Assembly: GCF_023053635.1 (NCBI RefSeq)
Contig: NC_086176.1
Coordinates: 70,752,536 to 70,816,535, forward strand
Direction of reading: 5' to 3'
From: Elgaria multicarinata webbii
Lineage: Eukaryota > Chordata > Lepidosauria > Squamata > Anguidae
Length of the DNA: 64,000 bases
Shown here: in pieces, positions 43,101-49,540 of the stretch
Numbering within the stretch: the first letter of the stretch is position 1
Layout: each line of letters opens with the position of its first letter
The notes under the pieces: model-generated
Seen by the model: only the letters and a program-made list of their open reading frames with translations
Told to the model about the DNA's origin: nothing
Database searches by the model: none
Made by a program: the position numbers and the translations under genes

Positions 43101-44413
43101 TGTGAAAAAAGAACAATCACCTTTAGAATGAAAAGAAATGAGACAGTCACATAAAGGCCAGTTTTCCACAGGTTCATTCAAAATGACATCCTCTTCAAAT
43201 ATTACTACAGTGATATACTTAAACATGGAAAGGCGTTCAAGGATTTCATTCATGGGTTTTGATTTGGATTTCTTTGCCATAGAACATATTCCAACCATGA
43301 TCTGTCTTTCTGGTGGCTAAGAAGAAGAAGAAGGTCAATTACAATATAAATTGTCATTGAAACAAGGATTCTTTCTTCCTTGTTTCAGTGTTTTTCACTG
43401 CAGCTTAGACCAACAATTCCCATACTCCATGCATATCAAGTTTTAAATAGCATGCTCCACTCAGACCTATTTATAATGCTTAAGGGATAGAGAATGTTTC
43501 ATTTTCTATGCAATACATAAATCTCCAAAACAACAACAACAATTAAATATCAAGAAAAAGTGTTTTAATACTCAATGTGAAAAATAAGGATTTGATTGAG
43601 ATACAGGGTTGTAGGAACAGTAGCGATACAGGCAACACTGGGGTTTTTTAAAAAAATGAAAACATATACATCTCATTCACAACCTTCCTACAAACATAAC
43701 CATGTAAATTTAAAACCACCGCTTCAGAGTAAAGTTACCTTTCTGTATGCATTTAGTTTACAAAATATCAAGATGGCACAATCCACCAGGGACTGCTTCA
43801 CCACCACCTCTATTAATTTCAGTGGCATTTAGGAAGAGTGCCCATGTATCTGTGGCCAGGAACAACACGGCAACAGATTTTGCTGGACTGCATCCGAAGT
43901 ATTTCATATCTAGGATACTTGAAGCAGCTGAACGCTTCTCTTAATAGATATTTAAACAACTAGAAGAAGTAATTAAATACATTCTGTGTGTTTTTTCAAC
44001 AGGTGAGACACTCTCTTAACTTTATATTCAGAGTATGATTAATATTTGATTCAATAAGAGGGAAACTGGGATTTTATATCAGATTTTCTATGTTAACTAT
44101 CCTTCTATTTAAATTTAAAGACATTCTGTGTTTTAATTTTTTAATAAATTAATCAGTGTTTTGGAAATCTTTTCAGACCTTAGTATTTATGATATTACTT
44201 TTGGAAGTGCCTTAAAGTCTTATAACTGCGGTACTGAAGACTAGTTAAGCACAAAACAATCACAATACGTACAGAATCATACTCCTCGTCTTCATCGTCA
44301 TGATCGTAGAAGGAATCAAATTCTTCAGATCTGGCTCGATCCAAAAGCTCATCTCCATCTTCACCACCCACAAAAAACCTAGGAATGTCACTCTCCGTTG
44401 CATTAACAGACAT
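6588..44413 (-). CDS. PPIP5K2: PPIP5K2, 5' half (16 coding exons, 649 codons visible)
   Basis: This is a cytosolic bifunctional enzyme of inositol pyrophosphate metabolism. Its N-terminal ATP-grasp kinase phosphorylates InsP6 and 5-InsP7 at position 1, and the following histidine-phosphatase-like domain can remove that phosphate (family knowledge). Sixteen exons join in phase. Residues 1-47 are an acidic leader. Seen kinase residues are K62/K63 in AKKSKSKP, K196 in [12 protein letters not shown]203, R222-K223, E246-E247, K257, D318, D330 and N332 in CDVNGFS. The phosphatase motif RHGDRTPK is at 397-404. Exon 2 reads [20 protein letters not shown], which matches PPIP5K2 rather than PPIP5K1. 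The sequence stops at EDYEK, roughly the middle of a protein of about 1240 residues; the rest lies left of the window. All visible junctions are GT-AG except one GC-AG. No coding defect was seen. Confidence 0.96.
7162..7268 (+). repeat. Interspersed SINE-like repeat fragment
   Basis: It contains TAAGAACATAAGAAGAGTCC, GATCAGGCCAAAGGTC, TATCTAGTCCAGCATTCTG and GATGCCTATGGGAAGC, an arrangement I know as a very common squamate interspersed repeat. Family name not assigned. Confidence 0.55.
8111..8151. repeat. Perfect 20-bp inverted repeat (hairpin)
   Basis: The arms AGTTCAAAATGCTTAACCAC (8111-8130) and its exact reverse complement (8132-8151) are separated by one base. It sits among further GGTTA/TAACC motifs up to about 8330, so it may be the core of a decayed palindromic MITE. 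Confidence 0.9.
8541..8682. mobile_element. Short palindromic MITE, copy 1 (about 142 bp)
   Basis: The ends GGCCACAGCTAGACCTAAGG and CCTTAGGCCTAGCTATGGCC form imperfect TIRs, and a nearly identical copy lies at 52856-52997. The 3-bp TTA-like flanks would fit PIF/Harbinger, but the superfamily is inferred. Confidence 0.85.
9660..9781 (-). CDS. PPIP5K2: PPIP5K2 coding exon 15 (residues 548-588)
   Basis: TGGTAG|GAGATT begins [20 protein letters not shown], then [20 protein letters not shown], ending AAAG|GTACTA. The intron from the previous exon is only 98 bases. Phosphatase-like domain. Confidence 0.97.
9880..10005 (-). CDS. PPIP5K2: PPIP5K2 coding exon 14 (residues 506-548)
   Basis: CATTTAG|ATAACC begins [20 protein letters not shown], then [20 protein letters not shown], ending CAAG|GTATCT. 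The [20 protein letters not shown] block is a hallmark of the phosphatase-like domain. Confidence 0.97.
10334..11325 (-). mobile_element. L2-group LINE, 3' end, minus strand
   Basis: The open stretch 10620-11273 reads [51 protein letters not shown] and [20 protein letters not shown], the C-terminal part of an L2/CR1-group reverse transcriptase. The element ends at the left in TTTATATAGCACC next to an ATG/ATC triplet run, the usual L2 3' tail. It is 5'-truncated at about 11325. It lies in the intron between coding exons 13 and 14, same strand as the gene. Confidence 0.85.
11597..11682 (-). CDS. PPIP5K2: PPIP5K2 coding exon 13 (residues 477-506)
   Basis: CCTTAG|GTACGG begins [20 protein letters not shown], then PKTSSEEE, ending [22 protein letters not shown] is highly conserved in the family. 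Confidence 0.96.
11941..12050 (-). CDS. PPIP5K2: PPIP5K2 coding exon 12 (residues 441-477)
   Basis: TTTTTAG|GAAGTG begins [20 protein letters not shown], then [16 protein letters not shown], ending GAGAT|GTAAGT. It is part of the phosphatase-like domain. Confidence 0.96.
12138..12213 (-). CDS. PPIP5K2: PPIP5K2 coding exon 11 (residues 415-440), GC splice donor
   Basis: An acceptor AAAG|G begins [20 protein letters not shown], then PKQLQ. The exon ends CAG|GCAAGT, so the donor is GC instead of GT, with an otherwise perfect consensus. The reading continues in phase into the next exon (EVLDIARQ), which supports this boundary. The intron that follows is only 87 bases. Confidence 0.95.
12955..13170 (-). 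mobile_element. L2/CR1-group LINE C-terminal fragment
   Basis: Minus-strand translation gives [20 protein letters not shown] followed by LPRED, the conserved end of the LINE reverse transcriptase ORF. It is short and decayed. Confidence 0.6.
13329..13450. mobile_element. Palindromic MITE-like repeat (about 120 bp)
   Basis: The ends CCTTCCCCCACCTAGTG and CACCAAGTTGGGAAAGGCC are inverted, and the interior has ATATGTTTGGACTACACTTCC opposite CCCAAACATCTGGAGG. A related copy is at 29585-29706. This palindrome is abundant in squamates. Confidence 0.7.
13920..14006 (-). CDS. PPIP5K2: PPIP5K2 coding exon 10 (residues 386-415)
   Basis: TGCAG|GATGG begins [20 protein letters not shown], then MKMEVKHQ, ending CAAAA|GTATGT. 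RHGDRTP is the signature of the histidine acid phosphatase family, with the catalytic histidine at 398 present. Confidence 0.97.
14395..15352 (+). mobile_element. L2/CR1-group LINE fragment, plus strand
   Basis: Plus-strand frames read [55 protein letters not shown] and [20 protein letters not shown], that is, the reverse transcriptase around its YVDD site through to the C-terminus. Several frame changes are present. It ends in an AT-rich tail near 15352. It is a different family from the LINE at 10334. Confidence 0.8.
15889..15982. repeat. Internal complementary region of DIRS copy B
   Basis: The first half (15889-15944) is the reverse complement of the element's left outer end (15612-15670). 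The second half (about 15947-15982) matches the reverse complement of its right outer end (TTCTTCTTCGTGGTCTCTGT). This two-part arrangement is the known DIRS signature that allows circle formation. Confidence 0.9.
16994..17030. repeat. ATTT simple repeat
   Basis: About nine tandem ATTT units inside DIRS copy B. Confidence 0.9.
19060..19745 (-). repeat. 57-bp minisatellite, about 12 units, inside DIRS copy B gag
   Basis: The unit contains CTTGGTATCAAGRGTTCCAG, CCTTGGTACCGAAGAAGCCAG and TTATGTTATTGCCAC. The 57-bp period equals 19 codons, and on the element's sense strand most of the array stays open ([19 protein letters not shown] per unit). One or two units are shortened. Confidence 0.9.
21132..21233 (-). 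CDS. PPIP5K2: PPIP5K2 coding exon 9 (residues 352-386)
   Basis: ATTTAG|AAATAT begins [20 protein letters not shown], then [13 protein letters not shown], ending ACAAT|GTAAGA. It links the kinase and phosphatase-like domains. DIRS copy B ends only about 150 bases from its donor side. Confidence 0.97.
21642..22295. mobile_element. CpG-rich TIR element (about 650 bp), non-autonomous
   Basis: The ends are GGGCCTTGCTAGAC and GCTAGCAAGGCCC. The interior is extremely GC- and CpG-rich (21850-22100) in an AT-rich intron and has no long coding similarity. The segment at 38888 (GGGCCTCGCTAGAT) resembles its left end. Confidence 0.75.
23341..23384. repeat. TA dinucleotide repeat
   Basis: About 22 TA units. 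Confidence 0.95.
23560..24110 (+). mobile_element. L2/CR1-group LINE fragment with nested repeat
   Basis: Plus-strand traces read [37 protein letters not shown] and [15 protein letters not shown], the same family as the LINE at 14395. A short LINE/SINE tail (23739-23812, plus-strand CTATACCGCCCAATAGCC after ATTT units) is inserted between VTS and NTLY. The frames are broken. Confidence 0.65.
23739..23812 (-). repeat. Nested LINE/SINE 3' tail
   Basis: In minus orientation it reads AGAGAGCTCCGGCTATTGGG, CGGTATAGAAATG and then AATA units, the common squamate LINE-type 3' tail. A related piece is at 26119-26165. Confidence 0.6.
24653..24833 (+). repeat. tRNA-Ala-derived SINE
   Basis: The left part resembles tRNA-Ala: GGACTGTGGCTCAGTAGTCG (A box) and CTTTGCATGCAGAAG, with a B-box-like GCAGATTCAATGTC. 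A tRNA-unrelated body ends in GTGTAAGGTAGCTTCCTATG. The A-box and B-box positions are those of a Pol III SINE. The anticodon arm is no longer tRNA-like enough for a functional gene. Confidence 0.75.
25651..25772 (-). CDS. PPIP5K2: PPIP5K2 coding exon 8 (residues 312-352)
   Basis: AACAG|CAAACA begins [20 protein letters not shown], then [20 protein letters not shown], ending TTGG|GTAAGA. D318, D330 and N332 are the metal-binding residues of the ATP-grasp fold, and all are intact. Confidence 0.97.
26119..26165 (+). repeat. LINE/SINE 3' tail fragment
   Basis: AGAGAGCTTCGGCTATTGGG then TGGTATAAAATGCAATAAAT, the same tail as at 23739-23812. The rest of the intron at 25773-26487 shows nothing recognisable. 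Confidence 0.6.
26488..26649 (-). CDS. PPIP5K2: PPIP5K2 coding exon 7 (residues 258-311)
   Basis: CTAAAG|GTATAC begins [20 protein letters not shown], then [20 protein letters not shown] and [14 protein letters not shown], ending AAG|GTAATA. It is exactly 54 codons, phase 0 at both ends, and carries the conserved [14 protein letters not shown] block of the kinase. Confidence 0.97.
27375..27478 (-). mobile_element. BovB/RTE-like LINE 3' fragment, copy 1
   Basis: It contains TTGTTGTTTATTCGTTCATT, CTCTTCGTGACTTCATGGAC and CTAGCTCCCCCAAGGTC on the plus strand, matching the piece at 35599-35817. AAATGT flanks it on both sides (27366-27371 and 27479-27484), a possible target duplication. Its minus-strand reading ([14 protein letters not shown]-like) resembles the RTE ORF end. 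Confidence 0.65.
27863..27964 (-). CDS. PPIP5K2: PPIP5K2 coding exon 6 (residues 224-257)
   Basis: TTTCAG|ATTGGC begins [20 protein letters not shown], then [14 protein letters not shown], ending GAAG|GTTTGA. E246-E247 and K257 are nucleotide-pocket residues of the kinase. A long compound microsatellite lies 70-170 bases upstream of this acceptor. Confidence 0.97.
28040..28132. repeat. Compound (TC)n(CA)n microsatellite
   Basis: About 26 TC units are followed by about 20 CA units. It lies 75-168 bases upstream (minus strand) of the acceptor of PPIP5K2 coding exon 6. Confidence 0.95.
29219..29349. repeat. Inverted repeat, MITE-like (131 bp)
   Basis: The arms GGCCTGAAAAGGAGTTCTAC and GTAGAACTCCCTTTCAGGCC match at 19 of 20 positions in inverted orientation. 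No coding content. Confidence 0.6.
29585..29706. mobile_element. Palindromic MITE-like repeat, second copy
   Basis: It shows TCCTCCAGATGTTTTGGAC against GTCCAAAACATCTGGAAGG, with ACCAGGTTGGGGAAGGCC at the right end. It is the same family as 13329-13450 but less complete on the left. Confidence 0.7.
29776..31795. repeat. Unclassified interspersed repeat region (about 2 kb)
   Basis: It opens with ACTAGCTGATATACCCAGCG and TTGCTCGG and closes with CCAAATTTCATGTTTCTAAC and ACTTTCTGCTTTATATGTAG, motifs I have seen at the ends of repeated elements in reptiles. Related internal blocks (GGCATAAGCCTA and AAAGGCC..TAAGTC) appear near 30400 and 31520. No coding domain was recognised and the class is unknown. 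Confidence 0.4.
31901..32055 (-). CDS. PPIP5K2: PPIP5K2 coding exon 5 (residues 172-223)
   Basis: TTTCCAG|AATG begins [20 protein letters not shown], followed by [20 protein letters not shown] and [11 protein letters not shown], ending CGAAAA|GTGAGA. It holds K196 and H203 of the kinase active site and R222-K223, which contact the inositol phosphate in the family. Confidence 0.97.
32494..32587. repeat. Internal complementary region of DIRS copy C
   Basis: The first half is the reverse complement of the left outer end (32225-32290), including the copy-specific CTTGCATTT. The second half (TTCTTCTTCGTGGTCTCT) corresponds to the right outer end as seen in copies A and B. Confidence 0.9.
32718..33566 (-). 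other. DIRS copy C tyrosine recombinase (282-aa open stretch)
   Basis: The reading shows [40 protein letters not shown] (with the first catalytic-type arginine region), [16 protein letters not shown] and [18 protein letters not shown], characteristic of DIRS recombinases, which integrate the circular DNA without target duplication. It carries an extra segment, [11 protein letters not shown], absent from copy A at the same place. Confidence 0.85.
33648..35524 (-). other. DIRS copy C RT-RNase H remains
   Basis: RT motifs include [35 protein letters not shown] and [13 protein letters not shown]. RNase H motifs include [14 protein letters not shown] and [16 protein letters not shown], and then [20 protein letters not shown]. 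The order and motifs match the RT-RNase H of copy A. Similarity is spread over more than one frame. Confidence 0.85.
35599..35817 (-). mobile_element. BovB/RTE-like LINE 3' fragment inserted in DIRS copy C
   Basis: Minus-strand translation gives [20 protein letters not shown] and [20 protein letters not shown], the C-terminal end typical of RTE/BovB LINE ORFs. TTGTTGA flanks it exactly on both sides (35592-35598 and 35818-35824), marking a target duplication inside the gag part of DIRS copy C. Confidence 0.8.
37330..37545 (-). repeat. About 51-bp minisatellite (four to five units) in DIRS copy C gag
   Basis: Units such as CGGTTTCGAGCCTCAGTAAC-GAGGACTCTCTTCTAGCC recur at about 51-bp spacing (17 codons), one unit being 6 bp shorter. 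On the sense strand they repeat [14 protein letters not shown]-like peptides. The array ends at the junction with the MITE. Confidence 0.75.
37546..37977. mobile_element. CpG-rich MITE abutting DIRS copy C
   Basis: The right end TATGGCATAGACATGG and the preceding CAGGATCCCCTGTGCATCAT resemble the right part of the element at 46709-47164. No left TIR was found, so either the left end is lost or the boundary with the DIRS gag is rearranged. Confidence 0.55.
38056..38226. mobile_element. TIR element with internal direct repeat (about 170 bp)
   Basis: The ends ACCGTATTTTCCGGCGTATA and TATACGCCAGAAAATACAGT are inverted. Inside, CAACTTTTGAGAAGATTTTC and CTGGGTTAAAAAGT occur twice in direct order (38103-38142 and 38168-38207), each followed by a TCTTATAC-like motif. 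Confidence 0.8.
39523..39732. repeat. 105-bp tandem duplication
   Basis: Two nearly identical units begin GTCTCTGCAGAGGCCACCAG (39523 and 39628) and end in CCCTCCCTCCTGCTRYCAACT. The interior includes CCACCGTGCCTGGGTCC. GC-rich, in the intron between coding exons 4 and 5, just before a LINE-like tail. Confidence 0.9.
39733..39955 (+). repeat. LINE/SINE 3' tail
   Basis: TTTTAGATTGTAAGCCTGTG, GGCAGGGACTGTC, GTAAGCCGCCGTGAGAGCC and CGGCATAAAAATCCTTAAAT, then AATA units. This is a classic L2/CR1-type 3' tail in reptiles. Confidence 0.65.
40030..40115 (-). CDS. PPIP5K2: PPIP5K2 coding exon 4 (residues 143-172)
   Basis: TTTTAG|G begins [20 protein letters not shown], then NRDPNNPQ, ending CAAG|GTAACA. 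It belongs to the ATP-grasp kinase domain. The intron on its 3' side is about 8 kb and contains DIRS copy C. Confidence 0.96.
40116..41891. other. Intron, nothing recognised
   Basis: AT-rich sequence between coding exons 3 and 4. No TIR pair, LINE motif or conserved ORF was seen. Confidence 0.5.
41892..41982 (-). CDS. PPIP5K2: PPIP5K2 coding exon 3 (residues 113-143)
   Basis: A TTTAG acceptor is followed by [20 protein letters not shown] and then LNMQYHIQD, ending at ACAG|GTAAGT. The entry and exit phases fit both neighbours. This is the N-terminal lobe of the kinase domain. Confidence 0.96.
42456..42506. repeat. CTTT-rich simple repeat
   Basis: Tandem CTTT units run into an imperfect T/C-rich stretch. 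The rest of the 41983-43120 intron shows only a weak trace of the CACACTAGGGAGTAAG-type reptile repeat at about 42385. Confidence 0.85.
43121..43316 (-). CDS. PPIP5K2: PPIP5K2 coding exon 2 (residues 48-113)
   Basis: The exon starts in phase 0 with [20 protein letters not shown] and ends one base into the next codon at AAAG|GTGATT. It opens the ATP-grasp kinase domain. The paired lysines of AKKSKSKP (62-63) correspond to conserved substrate or nucleotide-binding lysines. The block [19 protein letters not shown] is nearly invariant in vertebrates. [13 protein letters not shown] distinguishes it from PPIP5K1. Confidence 0.96.
43317..44272. other. Intron, nothing recognised
   Basis: AT-rich sequence between coding exons 1 and 2. 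Short ORFs here lack any family similarity. Confidence 0.5.
44273..44413 (-). CDS. PPIP5K2: PPIP5K2 coding exon 1 (start codon, residues 1-47)
   Basis: The ATG at 44413-44411 opens [20 protein letters not shown], followed by an acidic stretch ([14 protein letters not shown]) that ends in phase 0 at a GTACGT donor. PRFFVG is the conserved landmark near the PPIP5K2 N-terminus. The start was chosen because no in-frame ATG was seen just upstream and the reading resembles the family. Later catalytic residues sit nine positions further along than in the human protein as I remember it, so this leader is longer. Confidence 0.9.
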
Positions 44414-44678
44414 GATTATAAATCCCAAAGTGATCTATGTAGAAACTGCAGTCACTCTCAGAACTGAGACACTGTACATAATTCCCAGTGGCGAGGGTAA
44501 TAAAAATCCTTGCAGTTTGGCACTGCTTTGACAGTTGCTTGTTGCTCTGATAGTCAGCTGCCAATGCAGTTTAATTGATATCATCTGTCCATTGTTTTCA
44601 GTTGTTACATTTGTAAAAAACAAAACAAAAAACCCTGCAGGTTACCGTTTCCCTGAGATACTGTGGCAATTTTCTAAC
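44414..44678 (-). other. PPIP5K2: Probable 5'-UTR part of the start-codon exon
   Basis: The best upstream acceptor on the minus strand is a pyrimidine-rich CTCTGTTTTTAG ending at 44679, which would make the start-codon exon about 406 bases with 265 bases of 5'-UTR. Weaker acceptors lie closer to the ATG, so this boundary is an inference. Confidence 0.4.
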
Positions 44679-46708
44679 CTAAAAACAGAGAAATAAAAAG
44701 TTAAAGGTTGAACATACTCTTTAGCATATTTAATTACTGAGGGATATTTGGGGGAAAAACTGGCTAAAATACTTATCTAACCACAAAATTAAAGCTATTC
44801 TACATAATATAAAAGCAATACAAAGAACTAAGACTGTAGTATTGAAAGATAAGCATATACACAAACTGGAAAAGCCATTTAACAAGCTGAATCACAACCA
44901 CATATTCTTCCTGAGAAATATCAAAGTTAAAACAACATCATCATCAACAACAACAACATTCATTTGGGAATGGGATGTAAAGAGGAAAACCAATGCAGGA
45001 CGTCAATGTAATATTTTACATTGGGCAATGACAAAGGCATAACAATGTTCATTACTAAAATTAAATTGACAACTTGGTCCTTGATACAACAGCCCAATCC
45101 AACAACTAGCAACAAAATTATGTAATTACAAACATAAAAGTCAGAAGTAACCAACAAACCATGTGATATTTGTGCATCTGAAGTGGTGAGACTGGCTGTA
45201 GTCAGCAGCGGCATCCTACATAAGGCATGGCCCTCTCTTCCTCATTGCTCCCCATATTGCTATAGTCATACCCTCCAATCCAATCCCTTGCAAGTCTTAA
45301 TACCTTAACCCCCTGGGGGATCTAGCTGTGGGATGAACTTTAAAAGTTCTACTTAGGGAAAGTGCCCTGAATAAATTCTTACGATAGGAGCGCCCTAACA
45401 CATGTTAGTAATTGTGCCAGAAATGTTACAGCGATGTGGAACAACTGATAAAAACCAAGGCAATGAAATTAGTTTTAAAAACACTAAAGCAGCAGTAAAG
45501 TACACACAGAGAGAGCAAGCAAGAGCTCATACAATAAGAGGAACATAAAATCCAAAGAGAAAGGATTATCTTTCAAAGGTACACACAAATTTCTATATAA
45601 TGATGATATAATCTAAGAATGCTGAGAGTTCCTGGAATGAAAAAGTCATCAGTAGAGAACAACTGGCTCTGACAGCTCTTTGGTAGGACTATTTATAGTC
45701 AAATGAAGGTAGAGTTGTTTCTAGAGGGCAACATCAATATAGCTCCTCACGTTCATCAATGTTGCATGTTTTTAAAGACAGAACGTCATAGGTACTATGT
45801 GTGTTCTTGACCTGATTAAAAGCAGTGCTATAGTTTCAATTTAAACCAAACTTTGTAATGGTTTTAGTAGTGCATAAGAGGTATTTTAACAGGCTAACAT
45901 GCAGCTAAACAAAGTATTTGGTAATAAGTATTAAAGATTTGAAAAAAGCCTATTATTATATAATGCTTTTGGTCCCTCATCTCCTTCCTGCTCCCTTGGC
46001 TTCTTTGCCACTGCCTGGTATCAAAGCCCTTTGGTTTCTACATCATGAGAGCTTCTCTTTTTCTTATGACCTGTGGCAGATTTTATCTATCTCTTACATC
46101 TATGGTCCATCAAGCAATCCTTCATCCAGCTAAGCTATTAGGCATACTTTTTGTCCAGCCAAACCAGTCTTCCAACCCTTTTACAACAGATATACTGATC
46201 ATCAACATTCCCTGACTAATGTTTCCTCCTCTGCACTTAGGAATGTTCATATTATTCATAAACATTCTGGGATACCCAGCAGCTGAGCCATTGGAATGAG
46301 AGGGAGAGGAACTCACATATGTGAGCCAGCATCTGCTTTTAAAATTATCTTATAAAATATAATTGTGTGCCTCTGCCCGTTACAGGTGAGCCAGCACATT
46401 CTCTCCCAGATGAAACTTATGAATATTGTTTAAGGACACCCTCCTAATGTGCATAGCAAGGCATGGTTGATAATTGTCATTCCCCAACTTTCCTGAAAAT
46501 GTTTTAGCCTGTACTTAAAGTGGACTTAATAAGGGTACCCACCCCCAGAAACAACATAGTGTCAGTTCAGATATGATGTTTCTGATCCTACAAAGCTTAG
46601 TTTTGATTACTGTGAACATGCTGTGCCCCCTTCTCTTCTTGCATTATTTGGACATCTGGAAACATTTTCCCTGAACCAATCCAGTGAATCAAATAGGACG
46701 AAGACCTA
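44679..46708. other. First-intron sequence, nothing recognised
   Basis: AT-rich sequence of the long 5' intron. A small ACA/ATC triplet run at about 44936-44960 is the only visible structure. Confidence 0.45.
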
Positions 46709-47164
46709 GGGCATGTCTACACCTCCTGGTGATCCAGGAAGGAGGGGGGAAGATCTCGTGATATGCTGATCGCGAGATCCTCCCCCTGCATTCACACACG
46801 GCACGCGACGTCCAGGGAGGCAGGAGAACATCGCACCTGCCAATTTTTTTTTAAAAAAAATTAGCACCTGGAGCATACCTGTGTTCCAGCGCAAGAGTAA
46901 GTTAAGAAAAAAGAAAAAAGTCCCAACCCCACTCCCCACCCCCCAAGCCCAGCTCCTTCCCTCAGATGTCCCCCAGTACTCACAGGGAAAAGGGAAGAAG
47001 CTGGGACAGGCGGGAAAAACTGAAGAAAAAGGGTATGGCGGGGAAATGGAGGGATCATCCCTCCCTGCTCCCAGGATCCCCTGTACATCATGAGGACGCA
47101 CAGGGACGATCCCAGTACCAGGTGTATCCTAGTACCTGGGATATTGCCTGGTGTAGACATGCCC
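46709..47164. mobile_element. TIR element (456 bp), non-autonomous
   Basis: Exact 15-bp TIRs, GGGCATGTCTACACC and GGTGTAGACATGCCC. Inside are GATCTCGTGATATGCTGATC and CCCAGGATCCCCTGTACATC, the latter shared with 37546-37977. No transposase. The superfamily is uncertain. Confidence 0.85.
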
Positions 47165-47504
47165 CATGTCTTTTAATGTTAAAAGCAAGCCATGAATTGT
47201 AGGTTTGCCATGGTTCCCGAATCACAAGAACCCATTATATTTCTATTTTCATGATTTATTAATATTAATCTATCCAATTAATAGCATTAATAATTTTTGC
47301 AGTTCTAAATTTGTGCACAACTTTCAGGTTATTTTGTTACATTGAAAACTAATGAAATATCAGCATTGTTTTATGAATCCCATCTTTTCAGCCACTATCC
47401 TTCTCTCATCCTCCACTTTTAATTGGGGCTTTCTTCTGTTTAATTTTAAAGCTGATTAGGCATGCCTTCTTATGTCAGGCATCTTGTTTATATATTTTCT
47501 TACA

Positions 47505-48029
47505 CTGGCTGCATTCAGACAACACAATAGCAAACAGTAGGTTAATATTCAACTCAACAGTTGTTTATCTAGGAGGTACTCCCCACATGACATGATAATA
47601 ATCAACTGTGGAATGGATTAGTACACACTGAATTGACTCACTTATCCCCCACCCTCAGTCCTCCCGCTAGTATCCTATCAGCCACTGCTGCCTAAAAATT
47701 ATCCTGCCAGCTGGACTAGAGCGGCAGCTGGCGCTTTTGACCACTCTTGCCTTGCCACTAAGTGACTGACAAAAATAACCAACTGTGGCTGATGAAATAA
47801 CCAACGGTGCCCACCACACAATATGATAACCAATGGTGGTTCTAATAGCCAACTCTGCACAACATTGGTTCTTGCATGGGTTATTTTGGCCAAATAACCA
47901 ACCACTGTAAAAAACAACAACAACAACAACAAAAAACCTCCTCACAACACGATAACCCATGGTGGGTTAAATAACCAACTGTTGACTATTTAAACCACCG
48001 TTGGTTACCATGTTGTCTGAATCCAGTCA
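47505..48029. mobile_element. TIR element (about 525 bp) with AACCA/TGGTT repeats
   Basis: The ends CTGGCTGCATTCAGACAAC and GTTGTCTGAATCCAG are inverted. The interior is full of ATAACCAACNGTGG-like words. The TTCAGAC/GTCTGAA end motif recurs at the left end of the element at 54256. Confidence 0.75.
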
Positions 48030-49462
48030 CTATCTTGCACATGTTCCCCCACACATACAATAATCATACAATGTACTTGTCTTTAGAAAAGAAATCTATA
48101 GTCCAGTACTGATATTTCTGAGTGTGCTGCTGATTGCATGCTGATTTGCAGATTTAGTAATATAAAAACCCTAACTCTAAAGCTTACTTCTTGAAAGCAC
48201 ACAAACTGCAAAAGGATAAAGTATATACTATATATATATATGAAACATATATAGTGTCACACAAAATACTCTATGAGGTCAAATCAAAAGCAATAATGCT
48301 ATCAAGGCAGAACCCAAATGCTTTCCTCTACTTGCTTTCTAAACTCCCTTCCCTTCATTATTGTGATTTACTAGCTAAAATCTGCAGTGTGTTCAGAGGA
48401 TAAGCTTGTTGAATCAGCAGCCCTTCTTAACCTTCAACACTGTCCCCCTATTCAAATGCTTTAGCACCAACCGTTGCTAATGCACTAACAATGGGAACAT
48501 CAGAACAGGGATCCATATAGTCTCCTTAGAGGAAAGGATCAGACCATATAGAAGTAAAATCTTCATGAAAAATATTACTTATGAATACCTGGACAAAAAA
48601 CAAGAGTCAGCAAGTAAAAACTGCATAATTATTTCTGCTGTTCAGCATAGTCAAATCCTCTACTCTGCAGCTAAGTAACAATTGAATTAAGATGATTTTG
48701 GAGACAAATGCAACACTGAGAGGAAGCTGATTCAAACATATTAAGGTGCATGTTGTTCTCAGGGTTGAGATTTTCAGTACCAGAATATTACAAGATAGGT
48801 TATGACTGTTTAACCTACTAAATATTCTGTAGCATGGGAAATTATCTATAGCTCAAGGTAACAAATCCAAGTAGGTCCACAAGCAAAGAGAATATTGATA
48901 GCAAAAGAAACAAAAAACTGTGGTTAGCGATACTTTCATATTTACCAGAATCTAATAGATTTGGGAGTTTTGAAATGCAGTTACCCATATAGTTAAAAAA
49001 TTTAATGTATGTACTACTATACAGCTTTCTTTCTAATAAGCTGTTGAATGTCCAACAGTAAAATGCACTTTCCTACCACTTTTAAGTCCATCATGGAGGA
49101 CAACTGCAGAGAACTAGTTTAGTAACACAAAAGATGAGCTCAAAAAAGTTCCAAGGGCAATATTTATTACGTTTTTGATAATGCTAACAGAGGATAGCAC
49201 TACAAGAAAATATTTGAAATTAATAATAATCATGATAGCCACTATAAAAAGCTATATTTGGCACGCTTCAAATATTCCTTCACAGTATATTTTATTTCTG
49301 TAATATATGTTAATGTCAGTTCTGTTATATTTCTATTAATTATTCCTGCATAAAACTTCCAAAGTTTAATGTGAAACCTTATTTATCATTTGGCAACCAC
49401 ACAAAGGTTAAAATATTCTAACAAAAATTCCAATAAAATGGTCACTGAAAACAATTAACAGT

Positions 49463-49540
49463 GCAATTCTGCAACTGTCTACTCAGAAGCCCCACTGAGT
49501 TCAATGGGATTTAATCTTAGGTAAGTGCAAAATCAGACAT
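49463..49540. repeat. Common reptile interspersed repeat fragment
   Basis: TACTCAGAAGCCCCACTGAG then TTCAATGGGATTTAATC, the same repeat as at 63625-63715. Old fragment. Confidence 0.55.

Noticed and set aside
43684-43944. Small plus-strand frame with [17 protein letters not shown]-like sequence
   Set aside because: It has no support from similarity or splice signals and lies antisense in a short intron.
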